From Anaerolineales bacterium (GTDB lineage: Bacteria; Chloroflexota; Anaerolineae; Anaerolineales; Villigracilaceae), in the NCBI GenBank assembly GCA_030583885.1, contig CP129480.1:2606714-2670713 (forward strand): a stretch of 64,000 bases of DNA, read 5' to 3'. The notes under the pieces were generated by a model. It worked only from the letters and a program-made list of their open reading frames with translations, was not told the DNA's origin and did no database searches. Positions 35,245 through 44,970 of the stretch are shown here, in pieces. Position numbers and translations under genes: made by a program. Position 1 is the first letter of the stretch; each line of letters opens with the position of its first letter.

Positions 35245-35342
35245 TATTCTACTCCAAAGGCGGAGGAAAAACCAGTGAAACAGAATCAGGTTCGGACGGG
35301 GAAAGAGGCGAATTCGGCATCAGGGTTATAATCACGGGCGTT

Positions 35343-37391
35343 ATGAGAAAAGTCCGGGCATATTTCCAAAATTTATCCTTCACCGAAAAAAGCGCGCCCG
35401 CCGCGCTGGTCGTCCTGTGCGTCCTTGCCTTCGGCTCGCTCATCCCGCGTCTTGGATTTTACATGGACGATTGGCCCTATATTTTTTATGCGCGGACAAA
35501 GGGCATCGAGGGACTGCGCGAATTGCTGTTTTATGACGGACGCCCGAACGCCGCGTGGCTGTACATGACGGCGTTCCGCCTGTGGGACTTCAATCCGCTG
35601 GCATGGCATCTCTTTGCACTCGTCATGCGGATCGGGACGGCGGTGACGTTCTATATTTTCATGCGCCTGATGTGGAGCGAACGAAAATGGGAGGCAGTTG
35701 TCGCTTCGCTTTTGTTCGCGGTGTATCCGTTCTTCATGCTCCAGCCGTTTGCCGTCGGGTCCACGCACCATTGGTTTGGCTTCCTAGCGTTCAACACTTC
35801 ACTCATCCTGATGGTGATCGGCTTTCGGGAAGAATCCCCCCGCCGCTGGTTGTGGATCGCTCCTGCACTTGGACTGGAGGCGGCGCATCTGTTCACCAGC
35901 GAGTATTTTGCGGGGCTTGAATTGATCCGAATCGTTATTTTGTGGATTTTGGCTGCGCGCAAGAAAATGACGTTCCCCAAGCGCGCGGCGCATGTCTTCC
36001 TGAACTGGCTCCCCTACCTGTTCGTGATGGGACTTTTCATGTACTGGCGCATCTTCATCTTCGAGATGACGCGCAATGAGCCGGTGATCTTTAACCAGTT
36101 GTTCAGCGAACCATTCAAGGCGATTGGATTTCTGTTCACCGCCTTCTTCACCGACGCTGTCTCCGTTTTGACCATCGGATGGCAAGGGGCAACCGATGCC
36201 GCCCAGTTCGATTTCTCGTCGGTGTTCGTTCGCTACAAACTGGTCGTCTGCCTGTTCGTTTTTGGGCTTGCCTGGCTCTACCTGAGAAAACTTCTCCCCG
36301 CACATGACCAGCCCGCCGACGACTGGAAAAAATCATCCGTCATGCTGGCGCTTGCTGCGCTGATGACCAGCGGGCTGCCGATCTGGTTCGCCGGGCGCAA
36401 CATCGTCGAAAGCAAGAACCTGCTCTCTGCTTCGCGCTTTGGAATCCCCACCATGTTCGGCGCCGCCCTGCTCGTTTTTTGGCTGGCGGGATATTTCATC
36501 GGCGACAGGAACAAGAAAAACATCTTCCTCGCCCTGCTGCTCGCGCTGGCGGTCAACTTCCACCTGGACAATACCAAGGAATTCGAATACGCATGGTCGA
36601 AGCAGCAGCGCTTCTTCCAGCAACTGCTGTGGCGCGCACCGATGATCGAAAAAGGCACCGCCATTTTTACCGACGAAGAGATCATGGGCATCATGGGCGA
36701 GTATCCGCTCTCGTTTGCCATCGGCGTCAACTACCGCGTCGGCGATGTCGGCACCTCGCCGCACTACTGGTATTTCCCCTTCCTTTACACAAATCCCGAC
36801 GTCGATTCACTGCTGCTCGGCGAGCCGCTCGAATTCACCCGCCTGAACATGAAATTCGAAGGCAACAGCAAACAAATGCTCCTGCTGGATTACAACCCGG
36901 AGATGAAGCGCTGTTTATGGATTCTCCAGCCGCAGGACAACAACCTGCGACTCGTCAGCGCAGACGTGCGCAAGCTTGCATCAGGCTCGGACCCCAGTCT
37001 GATTCATCCCACCGGGCAGTCCGCCCCTCCCAAAGACATCTACGGCAAGACCAACACCGATACCTGGTGCTATTACTTCCAAAAAGCGGATCTGGCGCGG
37101 CAGTTCGGTCAATGGGCTGAAGTCGTCCGTTTGTGGAATGAAGCGCAGGACGCGGGTCACCGACCAGACAACGGTTTCGAGTACATCCCTTTCATCGAGG
37201 GCTTCGGTCATAGCGACGACTGGGAACAAGTCAAAACCCTGACGAAATTCTCCAAGCGCATCACGGCGGGACTCGAACCCAGCCTGTGTCGCGCGCTGGA
37301 TCGATTGGCTGAAAACGCGCCAGCATCGCAGAAACGCGATGAGACGATCACCAACCTGAAAGACGACCTGATCTGCAGGAACTATCAATAG
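35343..37391 (+). CDS. Large GT-C-like membrane protein of unknown function
   Basis: The start at 35343 (MRKVRAYFQNLSF) is preferred; the open frame reaches back into uvrB but has no ribosome site. A TATAAT box ends 10 nt before this ATG, so the mRNA may be leaderless. The product is 682 residues. About ten spans cover residues 20-430, with PRLGFYMDDWPYIFYARTKG in the first outer loop, the acidic pair expected for GT-C enzymes. The C-terminal 250 residues are soluble, with little similarity that I can name. It is neither paired with the Agl23 gene nor the 7.8-kb pair, but resembles them in plan. Glycan transfer is only inferred. Confidence 0.75.
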   Translation: MRKVRAYFQNLSFTEKSAPAALVVLCVLAFGSLIPRLGFYMDDWPYIFYARTKGIEGLRELLFYDGRPNAAWLYMTAFRLWDFNPLAWHLFALVMRIGTAVTFYIFMRLMWSERKWEAVVASLLFAVYPFFMLQPFAVGSTHHWFGFLAFNTSLILMVIGFREESPRRWLWIAPALGLEAAHLFTSEYFAGLELIRIVILWILAARKKMTFPKRAAHVFLNWLPYLFVMGLFMYWRIFIFEMTRNEPVIFNQLFSEPFKAIGFLFTAFFTDAVSVLTIGWQGATDAAQFDFSSVFVRYKLVVCLFVFGLAWLYLRKLLPAHDQPADDWKKSSVMLALAALMTSGLPIWFAGRNIVESKNLLSASRFGIPTMFGAALLVFWLAGYFIGDRNKKNIFLALLLALAVNFHLDNTKEFEYAWSKQQRFFQQLLWRAPMIEKGTAIFTDEEIMGIMGEYPLSFAIGVNYRVGDVGTSPHYWYFPFLYTNPDVDSLLLGEPLEFTRLNMKFEGNSKQMLLLDYNPEMKRCLWILQPQDNNLRLVSADVRKLASGSDPSLIHPTGQSAPPKDIYGKTNTDTWCYYFQKADLARQFGQWAEVVRLWNEAQDAGHRPDNGFEYIPFIEGFGHSDDWEQVKTLTKFSKRITAGLEPSLCRALDRLAENAPASQKRDETITNLKDDLICRNYQ

Positions 37392-37430
37392 AACCTTGCC
37401 GCCCCGACGTATCGTCGGGGCGGCAAGGTT
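37392..37430. terminator. 17-bp hairpin between convergent genes
   Basis: Perfect 17-nt arms (37392-37408 and 37414-37430, AACCTTGCCGCCCCGAC) with a 5-nt loop start at the stop of the membrane protein and end 29 bp from the convergent lipoprotein. No T-run follows, as in the hairpin at 6406. Confidence 0.6.
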
Positions 37431-37458
37431 CATGGAAACAGAATCAGGCGTCGGTTTG

Positions 37459-37986
37459 TTATGGAAGCGGGTACGGGGGGAAGGTCCCTTCAGGAGCGTA
37501 GAAGTCGGTGGGGTTGGCTCCCTGCGTCACCTGGCCGCCTGTCACAGTGACGGGAATCAGGCTGTGGTCGGTGCAATCGACCGAAAGCCCGCAGGGGACG
37601 GCCTGCGAATATCCGCCGGGATAGGATGGATCAGGGTAAGCAACCACATAATAAGTACCGGACGGAAGGTTGTCGATTTGATAGGTGCTGGCATTGTCAT
37701 TGGTGATCACATAGTAATAATTGGATCCGCCAATCTCATAAGCAACCACAACCATCGACGGAATAAAACTGGATGGATACCCCAGCTGCCCCGCAATGCC
37801 TCCCAACTGCGCAGGCGGCTCCTCTGCCATCGCTTCCGGCGTGGATGTTTGGAGCGGAGCCTGCGCCGTCAAGGCTTGAAATGTGGCTTGCACGATCGCG
37901 TCAACATCCTGTGTGGGTTGCCCGCCCCCGCACGCCGAAAGCAACAATCCCAAAGCGACAAACAAAACTAAAATTTTTCTCTTCAT
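37459..37986 (-). CDS. Lipoprotein with carboxypeptidase-regulatory-like domain
   Basis: The protein has 175 residues. A signal peptide ends at the lipobox LLSACGGG. A short helical stretch (DVDAIVQATFQALTAQ) precedes a Pro/Glu-rich linker, and residues 62-140 form a beta domain with the pattern of CarboxypepD_reg or transthyretin-like repeats (GQLGYPSSFIPSMVVVAYEIGG, YQIDNLPSGTYYVVAYPDPS). Its start overlaps the mfd stop as ATGA and AAGGAGAG lies upstream, so it is translated from the mfd transcript. The coupling to mfd is probably positional. Function unknown; likely surface exposed. Confidence 0.82.
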   Translation of the reverse strand: MKRKILVLFVALGLLLSACGGGQPTQDVDAIVQATFQALTAQAPLQTSTPEAMAEEPPAQLGGIAGQLGYPSSFIPSMVVVAYEIGGSNYYYVITNDNASTYQIDNLPSGTYYVVAYPDPSYPGGYSQAVPCGLSVDCTDHSLIPVTVTGGQVTQGANPTDFYAPEGTFPPYPLP

Positions 37987-40900
37987 CTTCTCTCCTTGTT
38001 TAATATATTCGTCGTTTCTAACACGCGCAGCGGGTCTGCTTCAACCCCCAATTGGGTTAATACATTCAAAAGTTTTGATGTCCAGACTTCATCCTTCGAT
38101 AGCGTGATCCAATATGCGGATTTGCCTCCCCGCACGCCATTTCCAAGATCAAGCAGACGCTTCGCTTCGGACCCGTCAGCTGGCGCGGGATACCTGAGCA
38201 GAATCTGCCCCGCCTCCCAACTGACCGATGCCAGCCCCGCCTTCTCCGCACGCAGTTTCACGCGCATCTGATATAGAAGATTCTGAACCATCTCCGGCAG
38301 CTGGCCGAAGCGGTCACGGAACTCGGAGCCGAGCGCATCCAGTTCGGTTTCATCGCGGAGGTCGGCGATGCGGCGATACAGCCGCAGACGCAAATCCTGG
38401 TCGGAAATATACTCGGCCGGGATTCCAACCGCCAGTGGCAAATCGACATTTATCGGCATGGACAGAGGCAGATTAAACGATGATGGCAGGGTTGCAGGTG
38501 GAAGTTCCATGTTGAGGTTGTCCTTCATCAGAACTCGAATGCGGCGGACGGAATCGGCGAGCATCCTGGTATAAAGATGAAAACCAACGGATTGAATATA
38601 ACCATGCTGGCGCGTGCCAAGCAGCTCGCCTGCGCCGCGGATCTCAAGATCACGCATGGCAATGGAATAACCTGCGCCAAGCTGGGTGTTCTCTGCAATG
38701 ACCTCAAGTCGCTGTTGACCGTCAATGGTCGGTGATAATTTGTTGTGGCGGAAGAAGTAGGCATATGCGCGCATCGCGCCGCGTCCCACGCGACCTCGCA
38801 GCTGATAGAGCTGCGCCAGACCGAATGTATCCGCGCGATCCACAATCAGGGTGTTCGCATTGGGAATATCCAATCCCGATTCGATGATGGTCGTCGAAAG
38901 CAGGATGTCAATTTCAGCGGCGTTGAATCGCTGCATGACGTTAGCTAGCTGGTTTTCCGGCATCTGACCATGGCCGATGTCCACCCGCGCTTCAGGAACA
39001 AGTTTTTCAAGATGGGCTTTCATCGCTTCGATGGTCTGCACACGGTTGTGGACGAAGAAGATCTGTCCGCCGCGCTCAAGTTCGCGCAGAATGGCCTGCC
39101 GCACCAGACGTGGCGAATACGGTCCCACATGCGTGATGATGGGCAGGCGCTCCTCCGGTGGCGTGTTCAAATTGGAAATATCGCGCACGCCGGTCAATGC
39201 CATATACAGCGTGCGAGGAATCGGCGTGGCTGTCAGGGTCAGCACATCCACTTCGGTGCGAAGTTTTTTGAGGTGCTCCTTGTGCGTGACACCGAAGCGC
39301 TGTTCCTCATCAATGACAACCAATCCCAGGTCCTTGAAAGCCACATCAGCCGAGATCAATCGGTGTGTACCAATGACAATGTCGACTTCGCCAAGAGCAA
39401 GTTGATGCAGTATATGCGCCTGTTCTCGTTGCGTGCGGAAGCGTGAAAGCATTTCCACCTTGATGGGATACGCGGCAAGCCGCTGGGAAAAGGTCTCGAA
39501 ATGCTGCTGTGCAAGTACGGTCGTTGGGACAAGCACAGCCGCCTGTTTGCCGCTCATCACCGCCTTGAAAGCGGCGCGCAGGGCGACCTCGGTTTTGCCA
39601 TAGCCCACGTCACCGCACAGCAAACGATCCATTGGACGGGCGCGTTCCATGTCGCGTTTAATGTCCACAATGGCGCGTTTCTGGTCATCGGTTTCCACAT
39701 AGGGGAAACTATCTTCCAATTCCTTTTGCCATTGCGTATCAGAAGGAAATGCAAAACCCTGCACCACCTGGCGGCGCGCGTACAAATCCAGAAGATCTTC
39801 TGCAACTTTTTGCACCGCTTCACGGACACGCGACTTCGTCTCCGGCCACGTCTGCCCGCCGAGGTGATCCAGTGACGGTTTGCCGCCATCCGCGCCGACA
39901 TACCGCGTGAGCCTGTCCGCCTGATGGACGGGCACGTAGAGAATGCCGCTGCGATCATATTCAACCGTGAGATACTCCCGCTCATGCCCATCCAGCTGCC
40001 GGCGAATCAGACCCGCAAAGCGTCCAATGCCATGATCCACATGGACAACGTAGTCGCCCACCTGCAAATCCGCATAAAGCGATTCCGGCGTATCTGTAAT
40101 CCGTCTCTGACGCGTGCGCGGCTGGGGCCGCTCCCAACCAAAGACTTCGGAGTCGGTGACGAGATGAAGATTTGATGCGGTTTGAGCTAACGTGAAACCC
40201 TCCGACAACGAGGCTTCGATGAATTCAAGGTTTGAATAACTGACATTGGGGTAGTACTCATTCCAAAGCTCCTGCAACCGTGGAGACTGGCGCGAGACAA
40301 TGAAGACCTGCCCCCCGCCCTCGACGATTGTATGCAAATAATCAATGAACGGTTTTAGCCTGCCGCCAAACCGTTCATCATGCCCAAAGCAGGAGGCGAG
40401 TCCGCCCGCCTGTTCGACATCCGTCGAATATCCCAGTTCGAGAAATGAAAATTCGCTCAAGCCATCATTCAACTCGGACCAGGGCAGATACGGGACAGGA
40501 AATTCCTTCGAAAGCGTGCCTTCTTCAATACATTCATGCCTGAACTTAACCGCCTGCTCCTCCACCTCGTTCGCCATTACTTCAACAAGATTCAAATCAT
40601 CCACGATCATCAATGATTTCCGCGGGAGGTAGTCAAGCAATGATGCAGGCTGCTGGTGCAGGAGCGGGAGATGAAACTCGGATAACTGAATATCCGTTTC
40701 GGGTGCGGCCACCAGGAACTCGCGCGCAGGCGTGACCAGAATGTCCTCAAGTTTTTCCATCGTACGCTGGGTGGCCGGGTCAAAACCGCGGATGGTTTCG
40801 ATCTCATCGCCGAAGAAATCAAGGCGAACGGGATTGGATTCCGTTGACGGCCATATATCGAGCAATCCTCCGCGATGCGAGAATTGACCCGGCTCGAGGA

Positions 40901-41423
40901 CCGTGTTCACGTGCTGGTAACCAATTCTCGTCCATTCCCGAATCAAGCCATCGGATTGAATGCTCTGGTTTACCGATAGTTTTTTGCACGCTTTGAGAAA
41001 ATCCCGCCTCGGCAGGGTGCGCGTCATTAACGAGCGCGCGGATGCAATAATAATGGGGGACACCTCCACCTTTTTTGCAAAGGGCAGGTGATGGGCTGCG
41101 AGCGCAGTCAGCACCCGCAGCCGTTCACGGCGCGTTGTAACCCCCCAGGCGGCATCCTCATAAAATAGCGGATTTGGCTCCGCGAACAAATATCGCGGCG
41201 ACCTCGTCCAAAAGCCAAGTTCATCAAAAATGGACAGCGCATGGTCGGCACGGTCGGTAACAAGCAGGATGGGATGGTTTAAGTCCGCATGGAGCGAGGC
41301 AAGCAGGGGCAATCGAACAGAGCGCGGCAAGCCAAGTCCTGATAGGGGTTTGTGAGCGCTGAGTTCAATCAGCAGTTGCTGATATTGCGGGAGTGAACGG
41401 AGATTGGTTAAAATGGATTGCAT
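37983..41423 (-). CDS. mfd: Transcription-repair coupling factor Mfd
   Basis: From ATG 41423 the protein has 1146 residues; a GTG at 41450 adds nine, and no ribosome site decides between them. The N-terminal third is UvrB-like and binds UvrA. The RNA polymerase-interacting domain has VGDYVVHVDHGIGRFAGL near residue 458. The RecG-like motor has Walker A GDVGYGKTEVALRAA near 605 and the DEEQRFG box near 704. The TRG region RGRVGRGAMRAYAYFF follows, and the TRCF C-terminal domain ends the protein. Mfd removes stalled RNA polymerase and recruits UvrA. Both uvrB and mfd are in this window. Confidence 0.96.
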   Translation of the reverse strand: MQSILTNLRSLPQYQQLLIELSAHKPLSGLGLPRSVRLPLLASLHADLNHPILLVTDRADHALSIFDELGFWTRSPRYLFAEPNPLFYEDAAWGVTTRRERLRVLTALAAHHLPFAKKVEVSPIIIASARSLMTRTLPRRDFLKACKKLSVNQSIQSDGLIREWTRIGYQHVNTVLEPGQFSHRGGLLDIWPSTESNPVRLDFFGDEIETIRGFDPATQRTMEKLEDILVTPAREFLVAAPETDIQLSEFHLPLLHQQPASLLDYLPRKSLMIVDDLNLVEVMANEVEEQAVKFRHECIEEGTLSKEFPVPYLPWSELNDGLSEFSFLELGYSTDVEQAGGLASCFGHDERFGGRLKPFIDYLHTIVEGGGQVFIVSRQSPRLQELWNEYYPNVSYSNLEFIEASLSEGFTLAQTASNLHLVTDSEVFGWERPQPRTRQRRITDTPESLYADLQVGDYVVHVDHGIGRFAGLIRRQLDGHEREYLTVEYDRSGILYVPVHQADRLTRYVGADGGKPSLDHLGGQTWPETKSRVREAVQKVAEDLLDLYARRQVVQGFAFPSDTQWQKELEDSFPYVETDDQKRAIVDIKRDMERARPMDRLLCGDVGYGKTEVALRAAFKAVMSGKQAAVLVPTTVLAQQHFETFSQRLAAYPIKVEMLSRFRTQREQAHILHQLALGEVDIVIGTHRLISADVAFKDLGLVVIDEEQRFGVTHKEHLKKLRTEVDVLTLTATPIPRTLYMALTGVRDISNLNTPPEERLPIITHVGPYSPRLVRQAILRELERGGQIFFVHNRVQTIEAMKAHLEKLVPEARVDIGHGQMPENQLANVMQRFNAAEIDILLSTTIIESGLDIPNANTLIVDRADTFGLAQLYQLRGRVGRGAMRAYAYFFRHNKLSPTIDGQQRLEVIAENTQLGAGYSIAMRDLEIRGAGELLGTRQHGYIQSVGFHLYTRMLADSVRRIRVLMKDNLNMELPPATLPSSFNLPLSMPINVDLPLAVGIPAEYISDQDLRLRLYRRIADLRDETELDALGSEFRDRFGQLPEMVQNLLYQMRVKLRAEKAGLASVSWEAGQILLRYPAPADGSEAKRLLDLGNGVRGGKSAYWITLSKDEVWTSKLLNVLTQLGVEADPLRVLETTNILNKERR

Positions 41424-41468
41424 ATTTTGTGGGCAGGTGGATCGCGGCACTATGTTTCGAAACGCAAA

Positions 41469-42053
41469 CTAGGCCTCAATCGACCCGTTGTATTGATTCA
41501 TCGCCTTGTTCAAACCATGCGTGACAAAGGTCAACGCGGCATCGGAGGCGCGGCCCAATACCTCGGGGAGAAGTTTAAAATCATCCTTCGAAAAATTTTG
41601 CAGCACGTAATCTTTTGGGTCCATGCGCCCGGGCGGACGTCCGATCCCCAAACGTAGGCGCGGGAAATCCTTTGTGCCGAGCTGTTCAATGGTGGAAGCC
41701 ATGCCGCGCTGGCCGCCGGGTCCGCCTGTGGGACGGATGCGAATGGTTCCAAAGGGCAGGTCCAGGTCATCGTGAGCAACAAGCAGGTTTTCAGGCGGGA
41801 TCTTGTAGAAATGCAGCAGTCCCTGCACAGATTGACCGGAGAGATTCATGTAGGTCTGCGGCTTGGCGAGGACAATTCTGCGCTCCTCATAATGTGCGGA
41901 AATGACGATCGCCCTGGACTGCAACTTCATTCCGCGCGCATCCAAACGGACCGTGAGGTGGTCGATTAACATGAAGCCGATGTTATGACGGGTGTCCTTG
42001 TATTCACGCCCGGGGTTGCCGAGTCCGATGAGGAGGTAGGGGTCAAGTGTCAT
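41469..42053 (-). CDS. pth: Peptidyl-tRNA hydrolase
   Basis: The protein has 194 residues. The catalytic His23 is in GREYKDTRHNIGFM, with Asn13 in LIGLGNPG and Asp96 region in LLVAHDDLDLPFG. The enzyme releases peptides from prematurely dropped peptidyl-tRNA. It lies 45 bp before mfd, the pth-mfd pair common to many bacteria, and 17 bp after an unknown surface protein gene, all on the minus strand. The C-terminal tail is a little basic. No strong ribosome site is visible. Confidence 0.96.
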   Translation of the reverse strand: MTLDPYLLIGLGNPGREYKDTRHNIGFMLIDHLTVRLDARGMKLQSRAIVISAHYEERRIVLAKPQTYMNLSGQSVQGLLHFYKIPPENLLVAHDDLDLPFGTIRIRPTGGPGGQRGMASTIEQLGTKDFPRLRLGIGRPPGRMDPKDYVLQNFSKDDFKLLPEVLGRASDAALTFVTHGLNKAMNQYNGSIEA

Positions 42054-42070
42054 GAGTCCAATTCCGGGGT

Positions 42071-42673
42071 TCAGTTGTTCTTGCGAAGACGAAGTATGAG
42101 CGAGAAGAAGGCGAATAATACCAGGACGACTAAAGCACCGCGCCCGAATATGGAATAGATGGAAGAAGCTGTTACAGACGCAGGGTTCACGGGCAGCGGG
42201 GTGGACGATGGATGGGTTATCACTGGCACGTCAGGCGGCGCGGTAAAAGCGGGCATTGGGGTCGCGGCATCAAATTGAGGAGACACCGTTTCAGCAGGGA
42301 TATCGTCGGTTGGCCCGGGAAGATCGTTACGGACCCTCAAGCCTGAAATAAGCACATCTTGAAAAGAGCCGTCCTGAAGGAAAACGCGCAGACGCAGATC
42401 GTAATCGCCGTCGGTAATCGGAATGGTATCCCACACAGCGATGACAGAACCCGTTTCAGCCTGAGGATATGCCTGGATAATGAACCAGGAATCGGCCGTA
42501 TCCGAAGCGTACGAGAAAGCCAGTTCGGCCGATGAAAAATTCAGGGCATCCATCCTGCCAACGATCTCCACCTGCCCGCGCAGGGTGTCACCCGCCTGAG
42601 GGGACGAGATCGAAATGGGCGGATCCTGAAAAAGGAACAACAGAATCAAAATGACTTTGAGCATGGCAACCAT
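42071..42673 (-). CDS. Surface protein with signal peptide and C-terminal membrane anchor
   Basis: The protein has 200 residues; a second ATG at 42664 is possible and no clear ribosome site decides. An N-terminal hydrophobic segment (VILILLFLFQ) is the probable signal peptide. Residues 15-110 form a beta domain with ISSPQAGDTLRGQVEIVG at its start and DGDYDLRLRVFLQDG, resembling bacterial Ig or fibronectin-like folds. A Pro/Thr-rich stalk (residues 120-165) leads to a final span (ALVVLVLFAFFSLILRLRKNN). It is first in the pth-mfd unit. Function unknown; it could be cell-surface scaffolding. Confidence 0.75.
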   Translation of the reverse strand: MVAMLKVILILLFLFQDPPISISSPQAGDTLRGQVEIVGRMDALNFSSAELAFSYASDTADSWFIIQAYPQAETGSVIAVWDTIPITDGDYDLRLRVFLQDGSFQDVLISGLRVRNDLPGPTDDIPAETVSPQFDAATPMPAFTAPPDVPVITHPSSTPLPVNPASVTASSIYSIFGRGALVVLVLFAFFSLILRLRKNN

Positions 42674-42825
42674 TTAGTTTAACATGAAGGAAATGTGTGG
42701 TCAAATTGAGATCGCTTCGGTTTTGAAATACGCGGACAATTCTCGAATGATAATTTTTCTGGTAAACTCTACCCGTTCAATCAAAATGAATGGCGGGGGG
42801 ACCCGCTTTCCCAGGAGACCGAGTT

Positions 42826-43200
42826 ATGGCACAGTCCCGTTCTGAACAAATGGTGGAACGCCTTCGCAATATGCAAGCCGCCGCACCCGACATTGAAGCC
42901 TCAGCCGTTGTTTCAGTGGACGGTTTAATCATGGCCTCCGCCCTGCAGCAGGGTGTTGAGGAGGATCGGGTTTCCGCCATGTCCGCGGCAATGCTTTCGC
43001 TTGGCGAACGTATTTCAGGCGAACTCGGACGCGGCGGGCTGGAGCAGGTGTACATCAAGGGTGATAAAGGCGCAATCGTGCTGACCGCCATCGGCGACGA
43101 AGCAGTGCTGACCGCCATGTCGCGTCATGATGCAAAGCTCGGGATGATCTTCCTCGAGATGCGCCGCGCCGCTGAAGATTTGGTGAAGCTGGTCGGATGA
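42826..43200 (+). CDS. Roadblock/LC7 domain protein (MglB-like)
   Basis: The protein has 124 residues, one Roadblock/LC7 domain. The start at 42826 has AGGAG 7 nt upstream; the frame can be extended to 42790 but without a site. The pattern AAAPDIEASAVVSVDGLIMA and GGLEQVYIKGDKGAIVLTAIG is typical. These proteins dimerise and often act as GAP or partner of small Ras-like GTPases such as MglA. No GTPase gene is next to it, so its partner lies elsewhere. A terminator follows directly. Confidence 0.88.
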   Translation: MAQSRSEQMVERLRNMQAAAPDIEASAVVSVDGLIMASALQQGVEEDRVSAMSAAMLSLGERISGELGRGGLEQVYIKGDKGAIVLTAIGDEAVLTAMSRHDAKLGMIFLEMRRAAEDLVKLVG

Positions 43201-43240
43201 AAAAGATCCGACATTCACAACCCCATGGAACACAACCCCG

Positions 43241-43278
43241 AATGGGGAGGGCTTAAACGCCCTCCCCATTCTCTTTGT
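43241..43278 (+). terminator. Intrinsic terminator of the roadblock gene
   Basis: A 12-bp stem (43241-43252 with 43259-43270, AATGGGGAGGGC) and a 6-nt loop are followed by CTCTTTGTTT, 40 bp after the stop. Confidence 0.85.
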
Positions 43279-43357
43279 TTATTAACAGAGTTATGGCGCG
43301 GATGATTGTTTCAGGTAAAAAAACTAATCGCCATCACACGGACAAGGAAAAAATCAT

Positions 43358-44968
43358 ATGACCACTAAATATTTATTTTTCACGGGCGGGGTTGTTTCAT
43401 CTGTCGGCAAGGGCGTGACCGCGGCGGCAATGGGATTGTTGCTCAAGGAGCGCGGGTTCAACGTGGCCGTGCAAAAACTTGACCCGTACATCAATGTTGA
43501 CCCCGGCACGATGTCACCCTATCAACACGGCGAAGTGTACGTGCTGGACGACGGCGCAGAAACAGACCTCGACCTGGGCCACTACGAAAGATTTATTGAT
43601 AACCGCCTGACCAAGGTCAGCAACTTCACCACGGGACAGGTGTATGCGGAGACCATCGCAAAGGAACGGCGCGGCGATTATCTCGGCGGGACGATCCAGG
43701 TCATCCCACATATTACCAATGAGATCAAGCGCAGGATCGGTCTGGTGGCAAAAGAAACAGGCGCGGAGATCGTCATTCTCGAAGTCGGCGGCACGGTCGG
43801 CGACATAGAATCCCAGCCGTTTCTTGAGGCGTTGCGCCAACTCCGCAACGAGGTCGGGCGCGAGAACTGTCTCTTCGTGCATGTCACCTGGCTCCCCACC
43901 ATCGGCGCAACCGGTGAAATAAAGACAAAACCCACGCAACATTCCGTGGCCGCATTACGCTCCATTGGCATTTCCCCCAATATCATCATCGCCCGCGCAG
44001 ATGCAAAAGTGGAAAAAAGCCTGTGCGAAAAGATCGCGCTCTTCTGCGACGTGGAAAAGGATTCGGTCATCCCCATGCCAACTGCGGAGGTGTTGTATGA
44101 AGTCCCCCTGCTTTTGGAAAAACTTGGCGTCGGTGAACTGGTGCTCGGTAAACTCGGTTTACTGGCAAAACGCAAGCCGAATATGCGTCCATGGAAAAAA
44201 CTCGTGGATGAAGTCCGCAAGCCAAAGCCGACGGTACAGGTTGCGCTGGTCGGCAAATACGTAGAATTACAGGACGCGTACATGTCTGTGCGTGAGGCAT
44301 TGAAACATGCCGGGCTGGAAAACAGCGTGGAGGTCGAGATCGGCTGGGTGCATTCAGCCGACCTTGAAAAGGACAAGGGCTGGGATGTGATCAAGCAAGC
44401 GGACGCGGTGCTGGTTCCCGGCGGTTTTGGTTCACGCGGCATCGAAGGCAAAATCCTTGCAGCGCGCTACGCCCGCGAAAACAAGGTCCCGTATCTTGGC
44501 TTGTGTTTGGGAATGCAGGTGATGTGTATTGATTTCGCCCGCCACGTGCTGGATCTCGAAGACGCCAACTCGTCCGAATTCGACCGCAGCACCGAACACC
44601 CCGTCATCGACCTGATGCTCGACCAGCGTGCCATCACCGATATGGGCGGGACCATGCGCCTCGGACTCTACCCGTGCCTGCTCCAAAAAGGAACGAAGGC
44701 TGCCAACGCCTACACGGTTCCGCGCGTGGACGAGCGGCATCGTCACCGCTTCGAGTTCAACAATGCCTACCGCGAATCTTTCAAGGAACACGGCATGGTC
44801 TTTTCCGGTGTATCCCCTGACGGTAAATTGGTCGAGATCGTGGAGCTGGCCGACCATCCCTACATGGTCGCGAGTCAGTTCCACCCGGAGTTTTTGTCGC
44901 GCCCGATGAAACCGCATCCGCTGTTCGTTGGGTTGTTAAAGGCGGCCAAGGAACGAGCAAAAAAGTAA
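43358..44968 (+). CDS. pyrG: CTP synthase
   Basis: The protein has 536 residues. The amidoligase domain begins TKYLFFTGGVVSSVGKGVTA, with the P-loop-like motif, and DPYINVDPGTMSPYQHGEVYV is the substrate loop. The C-terminal class I glutamine amidotransferase domain has the nucleophile Cys in YLGLCLGMQVM near residue 382 and the final His/Glu in QFHPEF. The enzyme aminates UTP to CTP. No attenuator structure was seen in the 87 bp before the start. The stop lies 2 bp from the convergent plsC. Confidence 0.97.
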   Translation: MTTKYLFFTGGVVSSVGKGVTAAAMGLLLKERGFNVAVQKLDPYINVDPGTMSPYQHGEVYVLDDGAETDLDLGHYERFIDNRLTKVSNFTTGQVYAETIAKERRGDYLGGTIQVIPHITNEIKRRIGLVAKETGAEIVILEVGGTVGDIESQPFLEALRQLRNEVGRENCLFVHVTWLPTIGATGEIKTKPTQHSVAALRSIGISPNIIIARADAKVEKSLCEKIALFCDVEKDSVIPMPTAEVLYEVPLLLEKLGVGELVLGKLGLLAKRKPNMRPWKKLVDEVRKPKPTVQVALVGKYVELQDAYMSVREALKHAGLENSVEVEIGWVHSADLEKDKGWDVIKQADAVLVPGGFGSRGIEGKILAARYARENKVPYLGLCLGMQVMCIDFARHVLDLEDANSSEFDRSTEHPVIDLMLDQRAITDMGGTMRLGLYPCLLQKGTKAANAYTVPRVDERHRHRFEFNNAYRESFKEHGMVFSGVSPDGKLVEIVELADHPYMVASQFHPEFLSRPMKPHPLFVGLLKAAKERAKK

Positions 44969-44970
44969 AA

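Noticed and set aside
34998..35342. An upstream extension of the large membrane protein, reaching into uvrB.
   Set aside because: The extension is antisense to uvrB, has no ribosome site and no membrane or domain pattern; the ATG at 35343 opens the true N-terminus.
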